64,000 nt of DNA from Pseudomonas sp. ANT_H4 (lineage in GTDB: Bacteria > Pseudomonadota > Gammaproteobacteria > Pseudomonadales > Pseudomonadaceae), in NCBI RefSeq assembly GCF_008369295.1, contig NZ_VOBG01000005.1:237881-301880 (forward strand), written 5' to 3'. Under the pieces are notes generated by a model. The model did not search any database and was not told the DNA's origin. It was given only the letters and a program-made list of their open reading frames with translations. Positions 27,285 to 36,128 of the stretch are shown here, piece by piece. How positions within the stretch are numbered: the stretch's first letter is position 1; each line of letters begins with the position of its first letter. Both the position numbers and the translations under genes were made by a program.

Positions 27285-28115
27285 ATGAGGTTTTCGTTGT
27301 TCATGCTTTTGTCAACTATGGCGTCTGTAACATATGCCGCCACAACTGACCCTACCGCATGGGGGCAATTCAATACGCGTATGCATGAAATGTTGGACAC
27401 CACTGGGTGGCATTTTGATCAGGCGATGGATACGAAGCAAATTGCAAAGGAATATCAATCTAACCAAGCAAGAGCCCAGATTATATTCAGTAAACCTGGT
27501 ATATACCGTGGGAGGGTCAGTAAGGTCATGATGGATGACCAAGGGGCCTTCTTGGTTATTGATCAAGGGAAGAGTACCGCTGCTATTGTGCATTTGGCTG
27601 GTTATCAGGCTTGGCCATGGAAAACGTCTGGAAGCAAATCAGAAATTTTAGGAATTCAACCTTTCATTGAGTTTGCCGCGAATTTTGATGCAGGACAAGA
27701 GTTGTTTTTCCAATGTCGGCGTGTCGAATTTGGTCTGGGAATATACTTGAGAAACTGCTTGGTTTTTCCGCCTGTGGTCGCGGCAACAAAGTTTGCTCCT
27801 GAATTAATTAATGAAATAGATATTGGCGCAGCTTTTGAGGATATGATCAAGGCAAGAGCCTCTGAAGGCTGGTCTAGGCCACCATCGTTACAGAGCGGGT
27901 TAGAGGTTGAATTGCAAATTGCGCTGAAAATGGACGGCGTGGTTGATTCGGTTATTGTGACTAAGAGCAGTGGTGACACATTGTTTGACAAGTCTGCCGT
28001 AGCTGCATTGAAAAATATTGGGCGCTTGGCAGAGATGCAAGAAATGAAACCATCTGACGTTAATCGTTATAGGTTATTCACTATGAAATTAAAGCCAGCT
28101 GATTTGATACTTTGA
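27285..28115 (+). CDS. Exported protein with TonB-C-like domain
   Basis: 276 residues with a signal peptide (first about 18 residues, cut near VTYA-ATT). A middle region around residues 70-115 (GRVSKVMMDDQGAFLVIDQG) looks like a small OB/tRNA-anti-like barrel. The C-terminal 75 residues (ELQIALKMDGVVDSVIVTKS, then LFDKSAVAALKNIGRL) resemble a TonB/TolA C-terminal domain. There is no transmembrane anchor besides the signal, so it is likely periplasmic. It is the last gene of the XRE-controlled cassette. A role in envelope function or phage entry is only a guess. Confidence 0.65.
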   Translation: MRFSLFMLLSTMASVTYAATTDPTAWGQFNTRMHEMLDTTGWHFDQAMDTKQIAKEYQSNQARAQIIFSKPGIYRGRVSKVMMDDQGAFLVIDQGKSTAAIVHLAGYQAWPWKTSGSKSEILGIQPFIEFAANFDAGQELFFQCRRVEFGLGIYLRNCLVFPPVVAATKFAPELINEIDIGAAFEDMIKARASEGWSRPPSLQSGLEVELQIALKMDGVVDSVIVTKSSGDTLFDKSAVAALKNIGRLAEMQEMKPSDVNRYRLFTMKLKPADLIL

Positions 28116-28185
28116 TTAATTGTGCGACTTGGTCTTGATGCGGCTTCTGGCGGTCTGTGAGCCTCTTTGGGCTGCTTTAGCTCCT

Positions 28186-28211
28186 GGTCGCTAGCTGCCC
28201 AGCTAGAGACC
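28186..28211. repeat. Compact hairpin
   Basis: GGTCG-CTAGCTG-CC-CAGCTAG-AGACC is a long near-perfect dyad at the 3' end of the Gp2-like gene. With no T-run it is not a typical terminator; a replication or nicking site is possible. Confidence 0.4.
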
Positions 28212-28856
28212 GACAAAAGCTCCTAGATCGCCTTTCAGGGGTTTTTCTGTAAGCGTTTGTTGTTTGGCAAGGCGTAAGTTTGGTTTGCCATTCTTACGCC
28301 ATTGTTTCAGTAATGACGTGACCTTCCTACTTCCACTCCACAGTTGGTGCCTATTTGGTTTCGATTTGATCTTGGCTAGATATGTCATCCACTTGAAAAA
28401 GCTGTCTAAGTCTTCCAGACTTTTTAAGTGGTGGCCGTATGGGTCATGATCCGGGCCAATGATCGAATAGTCTGCTAGTTTTCCTTCGCGTTTGAGTTTG
28501 GCATGTATATGTTGAAGACTTGATCTTTTATCTTTTTTGTCATTGAGAATCACAGCGTGATGATGGTGTACACCAGTTTCATCATTTTCAATGACGGTAA
28601 CCCTTAATGGTAAATACTTGGATTTTTTTCTGTAATAGTTGTTGATATTGGCGCTGTATTCGGCTGGGGACATTTTGTCTGTGAATCGTGTTCTGACGTG
28701 ATAGCCTCTGGGGTGTCGTAGCGTTTCTGTCGCACCATATACCAGTACGTAAAGCGCTTGAATTATGTTTTCAAATGATGGGTATCCAGCATTGCATTTG
28801 ATTGGTACTCCCATGTAATTGTCTTGGATGTACCGTTGCTTCGGTGAAGTGGTCAT
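28203..28856 (-). CDS. Inovirus Gp2 / YagK-YfjJ-like protein
   Basis: 217 residues. The central part resembles the inovirus Gp2/YfjJ family: LPLRVTVIENDETGVHHHHAV has an HUH-like His cluster, and HIHAKLKREGK and DSFFKWMTYLAKIK follow, as in these proteins. Members occur in satellite prophages and integrative elements and are suspected replication proteins. A compact hairpin (28186-28211) lies at its 3' end. No ribosome site is clear. The assignment rests on motif pattern, so it is moderate. Confidence 0.65.
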   Translation of the reverse strand: MTTSPKQRYIQDNYMGVPIKCNAGYPSFENIIQALYVLVYGATETLRHPRGYHVRTRFTDKMSPAEYSANINNYYRKKSKYLPLRVTVIENDETGVHHHHAVILNDKKDKRSSLQHIHAKLKREGKLADYSIIGPDHDPYGHHLKSLEDLDSFFKWMTYLAKIKSKPNRHQLWSGSRKVTSLLKQWRKNGKPNLRLAKQQTLTEKPLKGDLGAFVGL

Positions 28857-29030
28857 GTTTTCTAGCTTAGGCGTATGGCGTAGCTGATTCCTTTGATGGT
28901 TGTTGGTTTGACAATAGAGAATTAAATATCCTGTGTTTCGATATCCCGCTGGGCCAAGCCCGCTGCTGGGTTTAGGCGAAATTTGTGTTTGTAAGTCATC
29001 AATTTTCTGATCAGGCGGTGCTCTGTCCGG

Positions 29031-30638
29031 TCAGTTGCCGATGGATGTATAAAAAACATACATCTCTTTTTCTTCGGGGGAGGTTTCAACTGGTGTTAAC
29101 GTGTTATTGCCTTTTGAACGTTGTATAGCAAGCATGTTTTTGAAAAGTTCCAGGCGCTCTTTTGTTAATGTTCCTTCTCGGTTTGTTATGTGGTGAATTT
29201 GGGCGGTAGTTGAAATGCGATATGCTTGTTTTTTTCTGTCATATCCTTCGTATGTGCACTTGCTAAACTCGTTGCCCTTGGTGCTTGCCTCAATGCCACC
29301 ATTGGTGTAGCACTTTATATTGAATGCGGCGGATTGAAGTAAAGCGTTTAGTCTCATCGGGTGGTCTGCAATCAGTTCGTATTGATAATCCCATGCCATG
29401 TTGTATGTGGAGTTTTTTTCTGTGCTGTCATCTATAATGAAAAGCTTATCGCGTTCCAGGTTTTTTCTCTCCTTTGTCAGTGCGGCAATTTGCACATCTA
29501 TCTCTGGGACCTGCCCGTACTTCATCAGGGATGTCACAAGGGTTTGTATCTTTTCACTGATATTGCGTAACTGCCCTTCAATGACGATAAGTTTTTTCCT
29601 GCTTGTAGAAAGCTCCAGGTTTTTCATGGCCGTTTCAACAGCCAGTGTTGCAGTGTCGTTGCAGATGTGTAGCAAAATAGGCACTGGAAAAGATTTGTTG
29701 TTCTGGCACCTTAAGTCGCCGTAAGCACAACGAGTTGTACAGCGCATAGTGAATGGGCTGTGTTTGTTGATTTTTACCTGCATGTTTGCGCCGCATTCAC
29801 CACATTTGATAAGCCCGGATAGGAAGTGTGTGCGTGGTGCTGTTGCAGGCTTGTACTCGTCTGAAAATCGCTGCTGCACTTGGTAGAATAGTTCTTCTGA
29901 AACAATGGGAGGGTAGATTTTCCATTCCTTCCAGTACCCGATTGCTATTCTGTTGGTAAGCCAACGTCTAATTGTGCTTGGGTTGATTTTTGCAAAAGTT
30001 ATATGCATGCTAATTAACCGTTTCAGGATTCTTCTTTCCCCGATTCCGGCTAGTGCATCCTCAAAGGCTCCTTTCATCGCCAGGGCGATTTCATCTTTTA
30101 TTATTCCATTTGAATCAAGCCAGATTGGTGTCCTACGTTTTGGGATGATGCCATTTGCGGCAAGCTTTTCACGTGCCCTGTAACTTTTCTTGATTCGTTC
30201 TGACAGTGAGGCGCTGTACATATATGCCTGCTGTACCTTTCCGACTAAAGACCATATCTGCTCGGATTTTATGATTGGGCCATATGTACAGTTGTCTTGT
30301 AATGTTATTATTTGTACCTTTGCGCTAACGATCTGATTGATTAAGGAGATCATTTCCATTTCTTGCAATCTACCAATGCGGTCGATTGCTTCCACGAGTA
30401 TTACATCACCTTCTTTTATTTCGCCTTGGTTTATGGCTTCCAGTAGTTGTCCGAAACCATGTTTTAGATGGTCACCTTTGGATGCTGATCGCCCTAGGTC
30501 TTCAAACTTTTTTGGGTATAACTTGTAGCTTGGATTGTTTTCAATCCATTCGGCTATTAGTTCTTGTTGTCTAGCTAAACTAGTGCCTTTTCCTTGTTTT
30601 GTACTCGAAAAACGAGCATAACCTACCGCGTAGGGCAT
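29031..30638 (-). CDS. Large serine recombinase, probable integrase of the element
   Basis: 535 residues. The catalytic domain (1-150) has GYARFSSTKQGKGTSLARQQ with the nucleophilic Ser, and VEAIDRIGRLQ. The recombinase domain (about 165-270) is followed by a zinc ribbon (IKCGECGANMQV, then CTTRCAYGDLRC) and a coiled-coil region (about 345-415, ERKNLERDK), the layout of phiC31-type integrases. It lies 200 bp from the right junction and faces inward, as integrases usually do. ATG at 30638 has a GAAGG site upstream. It probably catalysed insertion into miaE at the GA dinucleotide. Confidence 0.9.
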   Translation of the reverse strand: MPYAVGYARFSSTKQGKGTSLARQQELIAEWIENNPSYKLYPKKFEDLGRSASKGDHLKHGFGQLLEAINQGEIKEGDVILVEAIDRIGRLQEMEMISLINQIVSAKVQIITLQDNCTYGPIIKSEQIWSLVGKVQQAYMYSASLSERIKKSYRAREKLAANGIIPKRRTPIWLDSNGIIKDEIALAMKGAFEDALAGIGERRILKRLISMHITFAKINPSTIRRWLTNRIAIGYWKEWKIYPPIVSEELFYQVQQRFSDEYKPATAPRTHFLSGLIKCGECGANMQVKINKHSPFTMRCTTRCAYGDLRCQNNKSFPVPILLHICNDTATLAVETAMKNLELSTSRKKLIVIEGQLRNISEKIQTLVTSLMKYGQVPEIDVQIAALTKERKNLERDKLFIIDDSTEKNSTYNMAWDYQYELIADHPMRLNALLQSAAFNIKCYTNGGIEASTKGNEFSKCTYEGYDRKKQAYRISTTAQIHHITNREGTLTKERLELFKNMLAIQRSKGNNTLTPVETSPEEKEMYVFYTSIGN

Positions 30639-30815
30639 TATTGACCTTCGTTATATTAATTAAGTTTGGGTGCCGCCGATGTTCTGGTGCTAGGTATGCT
30701 GCACTGGCGGGGCTTTTCGTTCAGATGAATAATTTATAACATGCGAATATCACAGGATAAACATTGGCTGAAAATATAAGGGGCTGCTTTTGTGTCGGGT
30801 GGCATGCACAGGTTC

Positions 30816-30865
30816 GTAGCGGTAATGCAGATATTAGCGAATTCAAGGCTGCCAGCACTGCCTTG
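30816..30865 (+). other. attR junction of the integrated element
   Basis: The element arm GTAGCGGTAATGC (30816-30828) and GCGA (30837-30840) are followed directly by host miaE from ATTCAAGGCTGCC. The arm pairs 10 of 13 bases with the arm at 20149-20161 read in reverse. Confidence 0.8.
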
Positions 30866-31333
30866 AGCCTGATCGCCAAGTATCACTCCCACGTCGACCT
30901 GATCGGCCTTATGTCGCGCCTGGCCCGGGAAGAACTGGTGCACCACGAGCAAGTCATGCGCCTGCTGAAAAAGCGCAAGATCGAGCTGCGCCAGCTGTCC
31001 GCCGGGCGTTATGCCTCGGGCTTGCGCAAGGTGGTGCGTAACCATGAACCGGTGAAACTGGTGGATACCCTGGTGGTCGGCGCCTTTATCGAGGCCCGCA
31101 GTTGCGAGCGTTTCGAAGCGCTGGTGCCGCATTTGGACGAAGAACTCGGCAAGTTCTACTTCGGATTGCTGAAAAGCGAGGCCCGGCACTTCCAGGGTTA
31201 TCTGAAGCTGGCTTATCAGTACGGTGATGCCAAGGACATTGCCCAGGTTATCGACCGGGTACGGGCTGCCGAGCAGGAGTTGATCGAGTCACCGGACATC
31301 GAGTTCCGGTTTCACAGCGGTGTGCCTGCCTGA
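30841..31333 (+). pseudogene. miaE: Host miaE, 3' fragment
   Basis: Codons 38-200 and the stop of the host tRNA hydroxylase gene (FKAASTALSLIAKYHSH through FRFHSGVPA), separated from codons 1-37 by the element. All iron-ligand motifs are intact and there are no stops, so the insertion is either recent or excisable. An open frame extends back to 30764 in element DNA, but no start or ribosome site supports expression. The end overlaps the convergent MFS gene by 45 bp. Confidence 0.92.
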
Positions 31334-32494
31334 AACTGCGTAAACCAACCCACCTATCAAGACGGTGATCCCGGCCAGCAGCAGGATCACCGTCTGCGTG
31401 CCCAGCGGCGCCGCCAGAAGCGCGATCAATAACCCGGCCAAAGGCTGGGACAGATTGTTGAGCAAGGTCAAGACTCCCACTGTCTTGCCAAAGTCCCGAG
31501 CGGGGATCACTCGTTGGCGGATGCTGCGGATGTACACGTTGAACATCTTGTCGAAACCGCTGATCAGCAGAAACCCTGCGGCGTAAGCCCAGATATTCGG
31601 GCTCAGCGCGGTGATCAGTGCCCCCACGGCAATCATCGTATATGACAGGCTCCCGAGGACTTTCAACGGCAAGGTCGCCCGGGCCAGAAAAAACAGAATG
31701 GCTATCGTCACCACTGCCCCCGCTGCCTGCAAGCCGGCGTAGGTATCCTTGCCGGCTGCATATTGACCGATCACCATGGCCGCTGAGGTAGCCAGGGTCA
31801 CGCCGATGATCAGGTTGACGCCAACGGCCAGGGCGATGATTTTTTTCAGTTCCGTCAGGTTGCGGATATGACCGAAGGCGATGCGCAGCGGTTGCAGCCA
31901 GATATCGTTGTGTTGTTCGAAGGTTTCCAGGTTCACGGTGGTGCTGCGCTGCCAGATCAGCATCGCCAGGTCGACCAGCAGGAACAGCCCGGCAATCCCC
32001 AGCACCACCCAGTGCCAGGCCCAAACTTGCAGCATCAGCGCGGCCACCAGCGGGCCCAGTACCAGGCCGCTCTGGTCGGCAATTTGCGAGTAGGAGAGGG
32101 TCTTGGCGTAGGTGTACTGCTTGAAGATATGCGGCATTAGCACCTCACGGGCCATGATGCCTTGGGTGGTCAATACCCCGCACAGTGCCGAGAGGCCGAC
32201 GATCCAGTAGATGCCGTCGAACATCCCGTACAACACTACTGCCACCACACAGGCTGCGGCGCGGTAAACCTGGCTGATATGCAGGATGCGCACCGGGGAA
32301 AACCTGTCGCACAATGCGCCGCACACCGGGAATGACAAATAGCGCGGCAGCGACTCGACAAAAAACGCCAGCCCGGCCCAGGACACACTGTTGGTGGTCT
32401 GGAACACGATCAGCGGCACGATGAACAGCAGGATCTGATCCGCCAGCCGCGACAGGAACAGCGAAATGAAGAACGCCAAGTAATCCTTGCGCAT
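31289..32494 (-). CDS. MFS transporter
   Basis: About 401 residues and 10-12 membrane spans. The N-terminal half has the MFS loop (FPVCGALCDRFSPVRILH) after span 2. It resembles the drug/siderophore exporter-like MFS group lacking an obvious substrate signature. ATG at 32494 with AGGGAG upstream was chosen over the longer frame to 32530. It is divergent from the rstAB-like genes, which could control it. The substrate is unknown. Confidence 0.82.
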   Translation of the reverse strand: MRKDYLAFFISLFLSRLADQILLFIVPLIVFQTTNSVSWAGLAFFVESLPRYLSFPVCGALCDRFSPVRILHISQVYRAAACVVAVVLYGMFDGIYWIVGLSALCGVLTTQGIMAREVLMPHIFKQYTYAKTLSYSQIADQSGLVLGPLVAALMLQVWAWHWVVLGIAGLFLLVDLAMLIWQRSTTVNLETFEQHNDIWLQPLRIAFGHIRNLTELKKIIALAVGVNLIIGVTLATSAAMVIGQYAAGKDTYAGLQAAGAVVTIAILFFLARATLPLKVLGSLSYTMIAVGALITALSPNIWAYAAGFLLISGFDKMFNVYIRSIRQRVIPARDFGKTVGVLTLLNNLSQPLAGLLIALLAAPLGTQTVILLLAGITVLIGGLVYAVSGRHTAVKPELDVR

Positions 32495-32688
32495 AAAACT
32501 CCCTGTAAGTTGCCCGCCATGCTCTGACAAAAAACGTCCCGTTAAAGATTGCGGGCTATTTGTTAAAAACTCTTAAAAGCATGAAGCTTCTTCGAAAACC
32601 GCTGCTCAATGATGGCAACGTGCTCTTGTTGGCAATCATTGCCACCTATAATACGCACCTTCAATCCGCGTTCGCATACTGGGAATTT

Positions 32689-33396
32689 ATGGAAAATCTG
32701 GGTCTTGGCAAGGTCTTGCTCGTTGAGGATGATCAGAAGCTGGCAGGGCTGATCGCGCATTTCCTCTCCCAGCATGGTTTCGAGGTGCTGGCGGTGCACC
32801 GTGGCGACGAGGCATTGGCAGCCTTCCTTGAGTTCAAGCCCAAGATCGTCGTGCTCGACCTGATGCTGCCGGGCCAAAGCGGCCTGCATGTATGCCGCGA
32901 GATTCGTAATGTGTCCGACACCCCCATTGTGATCCTTACCGCCAAGGAGGACGACCTGGACCATATCCTCGGCCTTGAATCCGGCGCCGACGACTACGTG
33001 ATCAAACCCATCAAGCCGCCCGTGCTGCTGGCACGCCTGCGCGCCCTGCAGCGGCGCCAGGTGCCGGAGCCGACGGTGCGCGGCGCCCTGGCGTTTGGCC
33101 GGCTGGCCATTGATCGTAGTTGCCGTGGGGTGAGCCTGGGCGGCGAGAAGATCGACCTCACTACCATGGAATTCGAACTGCTATGGCTGCTGGCCAGCGC
33201 CGCCGGGAAAATCCTCTCCAGGGACGACATCCTCAACCGCATGCGCGGGATCGCCTTTGATGGGCTCAACCGCAGCGTCGACGTCTATATCAGCAAGCTG
33301 CGCGGCAAGCTCAACGACAACCCCAGGGAGCCGGTGCGCATCAAGACCATCTGGGGCAAGGGCTATCTGTTCAACCCGTTTGCCTGGGAGGTCTAG
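32689..33396 (+). CDS. rstA: OmpR-family response regulator (RstA-like)
   Basis: 235 residues. The receiver domain has the acidic pair (LLVEDDQKL), the phosphorylated Asp in VVLDLMLPG and the Lys of YVIKPI. The winged-helix output domain (about 130-230) ends TIWGKGYLFNPFAWEV, very like E. coli RstA (GYLFAPHAWE). ATG at 32689 is preferred to the frame start at 32560, whose first 43 codons are not conserved. It is followed without a gap by its kinase. Confidence 0.87.
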   Translation: MENLGLGKVLLVEDDQKLAGLIAHFLSQHGFEVLAVHRGDEALAAFLEFKPKIVVLDLMLPGQSGLHVCREIRNVSDTPIVILTAKEDDLDHILGLESGADDYVIKPIKPPVLLARLRALQRRQVPEPTVRGALAFGRLAIDRSCRGVSLGGEKIDLTTMEFELLWLLASAAGKILSRDDILNRMRGIAFDGLNRSVDVYISKLRGKLNDNPREPVRIKTIWGKGYLFNPFAWEV

Positions 33397-34674
33397 ATGC
33401 TACGGCTGTTTCTACGTCTGTATGTGATCCTGGCCCTGGGGCTGGCCGGGGCGATCTGGCTGGTGAATTTCACCTTCGATGAATTACTGCCCGAAGCCAA
33501 CGAAACGTATAACCGTGAAGCCATGCGCGGCCCGGCCTATGCCTTGGTGGAGCAATTGCGACCACTGCTCGGTGAGGCCCGCGATGCCCGCCTGGCTGAA
33601 CTGCAACCCCATTACGGCTTACGCCTGGCCTTGATGCAGCGTGATGCCGCAGAGCTGACCGAGCGCGAGCAAAAACTGCTGGCTGACGGCCAGGTGGTGG
33701 TGCGCGGCGACTTCATGGAGTTCGTGGCCGATATCGACGACGGCCGGCAACTGCTCAATATCAAGCTGCCAGAAGAGCCAAGGTGGCTGTACTTGTGGGC
33801 CTATTCGTTGCTTGGCTTGTGCCTGGCGGTGGTCCTGTATTTTTGGGTACGGCCCCATTGGCGCGACCTGGAGCATATTCGCCTGGCCGCCCAGCGTTTT
33901 GGTGACAACGACTTGGGTTCGCGAATCCTGTTGCCACGCCGTTCCACCGTGCGTGAGCTGGCCGGGCACTTCAACCAGATGGCCGAGCGCATCGAAAGCC
34001 TGATCGCCAACCAGCGCGAGTTGACCAACGCTGTCTCCCACGAGCTGCGTACACCGATTGCGCGCTTGTCCTTTGAGCTCGACCAGCTCAAGCAGGAAGC
34101 CGATCCAAGGCAGAGCCGCGCGTTGATCAACGACATGTACGCCGACCTAGGCGAGCTGGAAGAGATGGTCTCGGAGCTGTTGACCTACGCCAGCCTGGAG
34201 CGGGGCGCTACGCAAATCACCCGGGAAAGCATTGAGGCCCACAGTTGGCTCGACAGTGTGATTGGCAGCGTGGCCCTTGAAGCCGAGGCGGCGGGGGTGC
34301 AGTTGTTGCTGCGCACCTGTGAAGTCGACTATATCCGCATCGAACCGCGCTTTATGGCGAGGGCGCTGATCAACCTGTTGCGCAACGCCATTCGGTATGC
34401 CGATCGGCGGGTCGAGGTGTCGTTGGTCAAGTTTGGCGCGGGCTATGAAGTGCGGGTCAATGACGATGGCCCCGGCGTTCCGATGGAAGGCCGAGCGAAG
34501 ATTTTCGAACCCTTCCTGCGCCTGGATGCCAGTCGTGATCGTCGCACCGGTGGCTTTGGTTTGGGCTTGGCGCTGGTGCGGCGGGTTTGTCAGTGGCACG
34601 GAGGGCAGGTCGAGGTGCTGGATTCGGAGTGGGGTGGGGCCTCGTTTCGGATGACCTGGGCGTATGCGGAGTAA
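33397..34674 (+). CDS. rstB: Sensor histidine kinase (RstB-like)
   Basis: 425 residues. The N-terminal span (about 5-25), a periplasmic domain of about 105 residues and a second span near 130-150 are followed by HAMP, a dimerisation domain with the phospho-His in VSHELRTPIARLSFEL, and an ATPase with the N box (INLLRNAIRYADRRV), DDGPGVP and FGLGLALVRRV. Its ATG directly follows the stop of the regulator gene. In enterics RstB responds to Mg/acid via PhoPQ; the signal here is unknown. Confidence 0.87.
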   Translation: MLRLFLRLYVILALGLAGAIWLVNFTFDELLPEANETYNREAMRGPAYALVEQLRPLLGEARDARLAELQPHYGLRLALMQRDAAELTEREQKLLADGQVVVRGDFMEFVADIDDGRQLLNIKLPEEPRWLYLWAYSLLGLCLAVVLYFWVRPHWRDLEHIRLAAQRFGDNDLGSRILLPRRSTVRELAGHFNQMAERIESLIANQRELTNAVSHELRTPIARLSFELDQLKQEADPRQSRALINDMYADLGELEEMVSELLTYASLERGATQITRESIEAHSWLDSVIGSVALEAEAAGVQLLLRTCEVDYIRIEPRFMARALINLLRNAIRYADRRVEVSLVKFGAGYEVRVNDDGPGVPMEGRAKIFEPFLRLDASRDRRTGGFGLGLALVRRVCQWHGGQVEVLDSEWGGASFRMTWAYAE

Positions 34675-34757
34675 GCGTTGAAGAACAACGCAGGTCTCGT
34701 TTGGGAGCAGCCCTGGTGGATCGCTGCGCTGCTGGGATGGGGGCCTTGCGTACGCGC

Positions 34758-36083
34758 TCAAACACCCCGAGCACTGATATCGCCGCTAAAACGCCCGGCC
34801 AGAAACCCATAAAAAAGATAACCCAAAGCAAGCACCAGCGTCGCGCCAAACACCGCTTCCTCACCAGAGGCGTAAATCGCATACAGCGAATAGCCCACCG
34901 CAATCAGCAACACCGTGGTGTTACGAGCGTAGATCGCCGGTGTGACCCCTGCCTTGTGCATCATCACCAGCAGGCCGGTGAGGGCCGTGATGTAGGGAAT
35001 CAGGTTAGTCACCACCGCCAGACTCACCAGTTTGCTGAACTGTGCGCTGGCCGTCGGCGATATGGTCGACAAGGCCATCAACGTCTGAAGCACGGCACAC
35101 GCCAGCATCCCGAATACCGGCGCCTGGGCACGGCTGAGGCGGCTGAAAAACGCCGGGAACATCCGATGGTCAGCGGTCATCTTGGCGGTTTGCGCCAGGG
35201 TGAACTGCCAGCCCAATAGCGAGCCGATACAGGCGATAACAGCCAACGCCATGATGATGTCGCCCACCAGCGGGCTGAATATCCGTGCGTAGACCAGCGC
35301 GAAAGGCGCAGAGGAACTGGCAAGTTCGGCATTGGGTACGATGCCCTGGATTACCGTGGTCGACAGCACATACACCAGCGCCGCGCCCAGCGTGCCCAGT
35401 AGGCAGGCCAGGGGCACGGTGCGCTTGGGGTCTTCCACTGCGTCATAACCCTGGGCGGCTGATTCCATGCCGAGGAACGCCCACAAAGTCAGCGGGATGC
35501 TGGCGCTGATGGCGTCGGCGAGTTGCAACTGGTTGGGGTTCCAGGCAGCGGTAAACACCTCGACCTTGAAGTAGAGCCAGCCGATCACACTCAGCCCCGC
35601 GACAGGAATAATCACCCCCCAGACCGTAAATACACCGATTTTGCCGGTAATTCGTGGGCCGCCGAAGTTCGCCACGGTAGTCAGCCAGATCAGGCCGACC
35701 GTACCGATAAACAACGGGATAGGCCCATTGCCCAGCCAGGGGATGAACGAGGACAGATAACCCACCGCCGAAATGGCAATCGCCACATTGGCAATCACCA
35801 GCGACAGAAAGTACAGAAACGAACACAGGAAAAACCCGGACTTGCCATGGGCTTCTTCGGAGTAGGCCGACATGCCGCCGGTGCGGGTACAGAAAATCCC
35901 GCATTGGGCAAAGCAATAGGCGATGGCCATGGAGCCGACCGCGGTGATTACCCACGATAGCAACGACACCGCGCCCAACTGCGCCATGCTGGCCGGCAAC
36001 ATGATAATGCCCGAGCCCATCATGTTGATCGCCACCAGAGTGGTGAGGCCCATGAGGCCCATCTTCTTGCTCGGTTCGGCCAT
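34758..36083 (-). CDS. potE: Putrescine-ornithine antiporter PotE
   Basis: 441 residues, APC-family inner-membrane carrier with about 12 spans. It matches E. coli PotE along its length: VNMMGSGIIMLP-type first span (here INMMGSGIIMLPASMAQLG), IANVAIAISAVGY, TLWAFLGMESA with the substrate Glu, and the late motif YASGEEA. It exchanges putrescine for ornithine or takes up putrescine. AAGGAG precedes the ATG. It is 45 bp downstream of an unrecognised 143-residue gene on the same strand; no ornithine decarboxylase is nearby. Confidence 0.9.
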   Translation of the reverse strand: MAEPSKKMGLMGLTTLVAINMMGSGIIMLPASMAQLGAVSLLSWVITAVGSMAIAYCFAQCGIFCTRTGGMSAYSEEAHGKSGFFLCSFLYFLSLVIANVAIAISAVGYLSSFIPWLGNGPIPLFIGTVGLIWLTTVANFGGPRITGKIGVFTVWGVIIPVAGLSVIGWLYFKVEVFTAAWNPNQLQLADAISASIPLTLWAFLGMESAAQGYDAVEDPKRTVPLACLLGTLGAALVYVLSTTVIQGIVPNAELASSSAPFALVYARIFSPLVGDIIMALAVIACIGSLLGWQFTLAQTAKMTADHRMFPAFFSRLSRAQAPVFGMLACAVLQTLMALSTISPTASAQFSKLVSLAVVTNLIPYITALTGLLVMMHKAGVTPAIYARNTTVLLIAVGYSLYAIYASGEEAVFGATLVLALGYLFYGFLAGRFSGDISARGV

Positions 36084-36128
36084 CGGGAACTCCTTGTTCT
36101 GGTATCAGGTCCGGGTGAAGTAGCCCGG

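Larger units (their letters stand above)
20139..30840. mobile_element. Integrative element of about 10.7 kb inserted in miaE, carrying a replacement miaE and SIR2-HerA
   Basis: Bounded by the two halves of host miaE, with only GCGA shared at the ends. The contents are unlike the flanks: visibly AT-richer, and made of accessory genes with no synteny to core functions. In order they are: a full diverged miaE, SIR2, HerA, KTSC protein, small serine recombinase, DnaQ-BRCT protein, XRE repressor with three small membrane/exported genes, inovirus Gp2-like protein, and a large serine recombinase next to the right end. No conjugation, capsid or partition genes are seen, so it is either mobilised by others or a satellite-like integrative element. 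Confidence 0.88.

Noticed and set aside
30764..31333. A functional 189-residue MiaE at the right end of the element
   Set aside because: The first 25 codons are element DNA without a start signal; it is the orphaned 3' half of host miaE.
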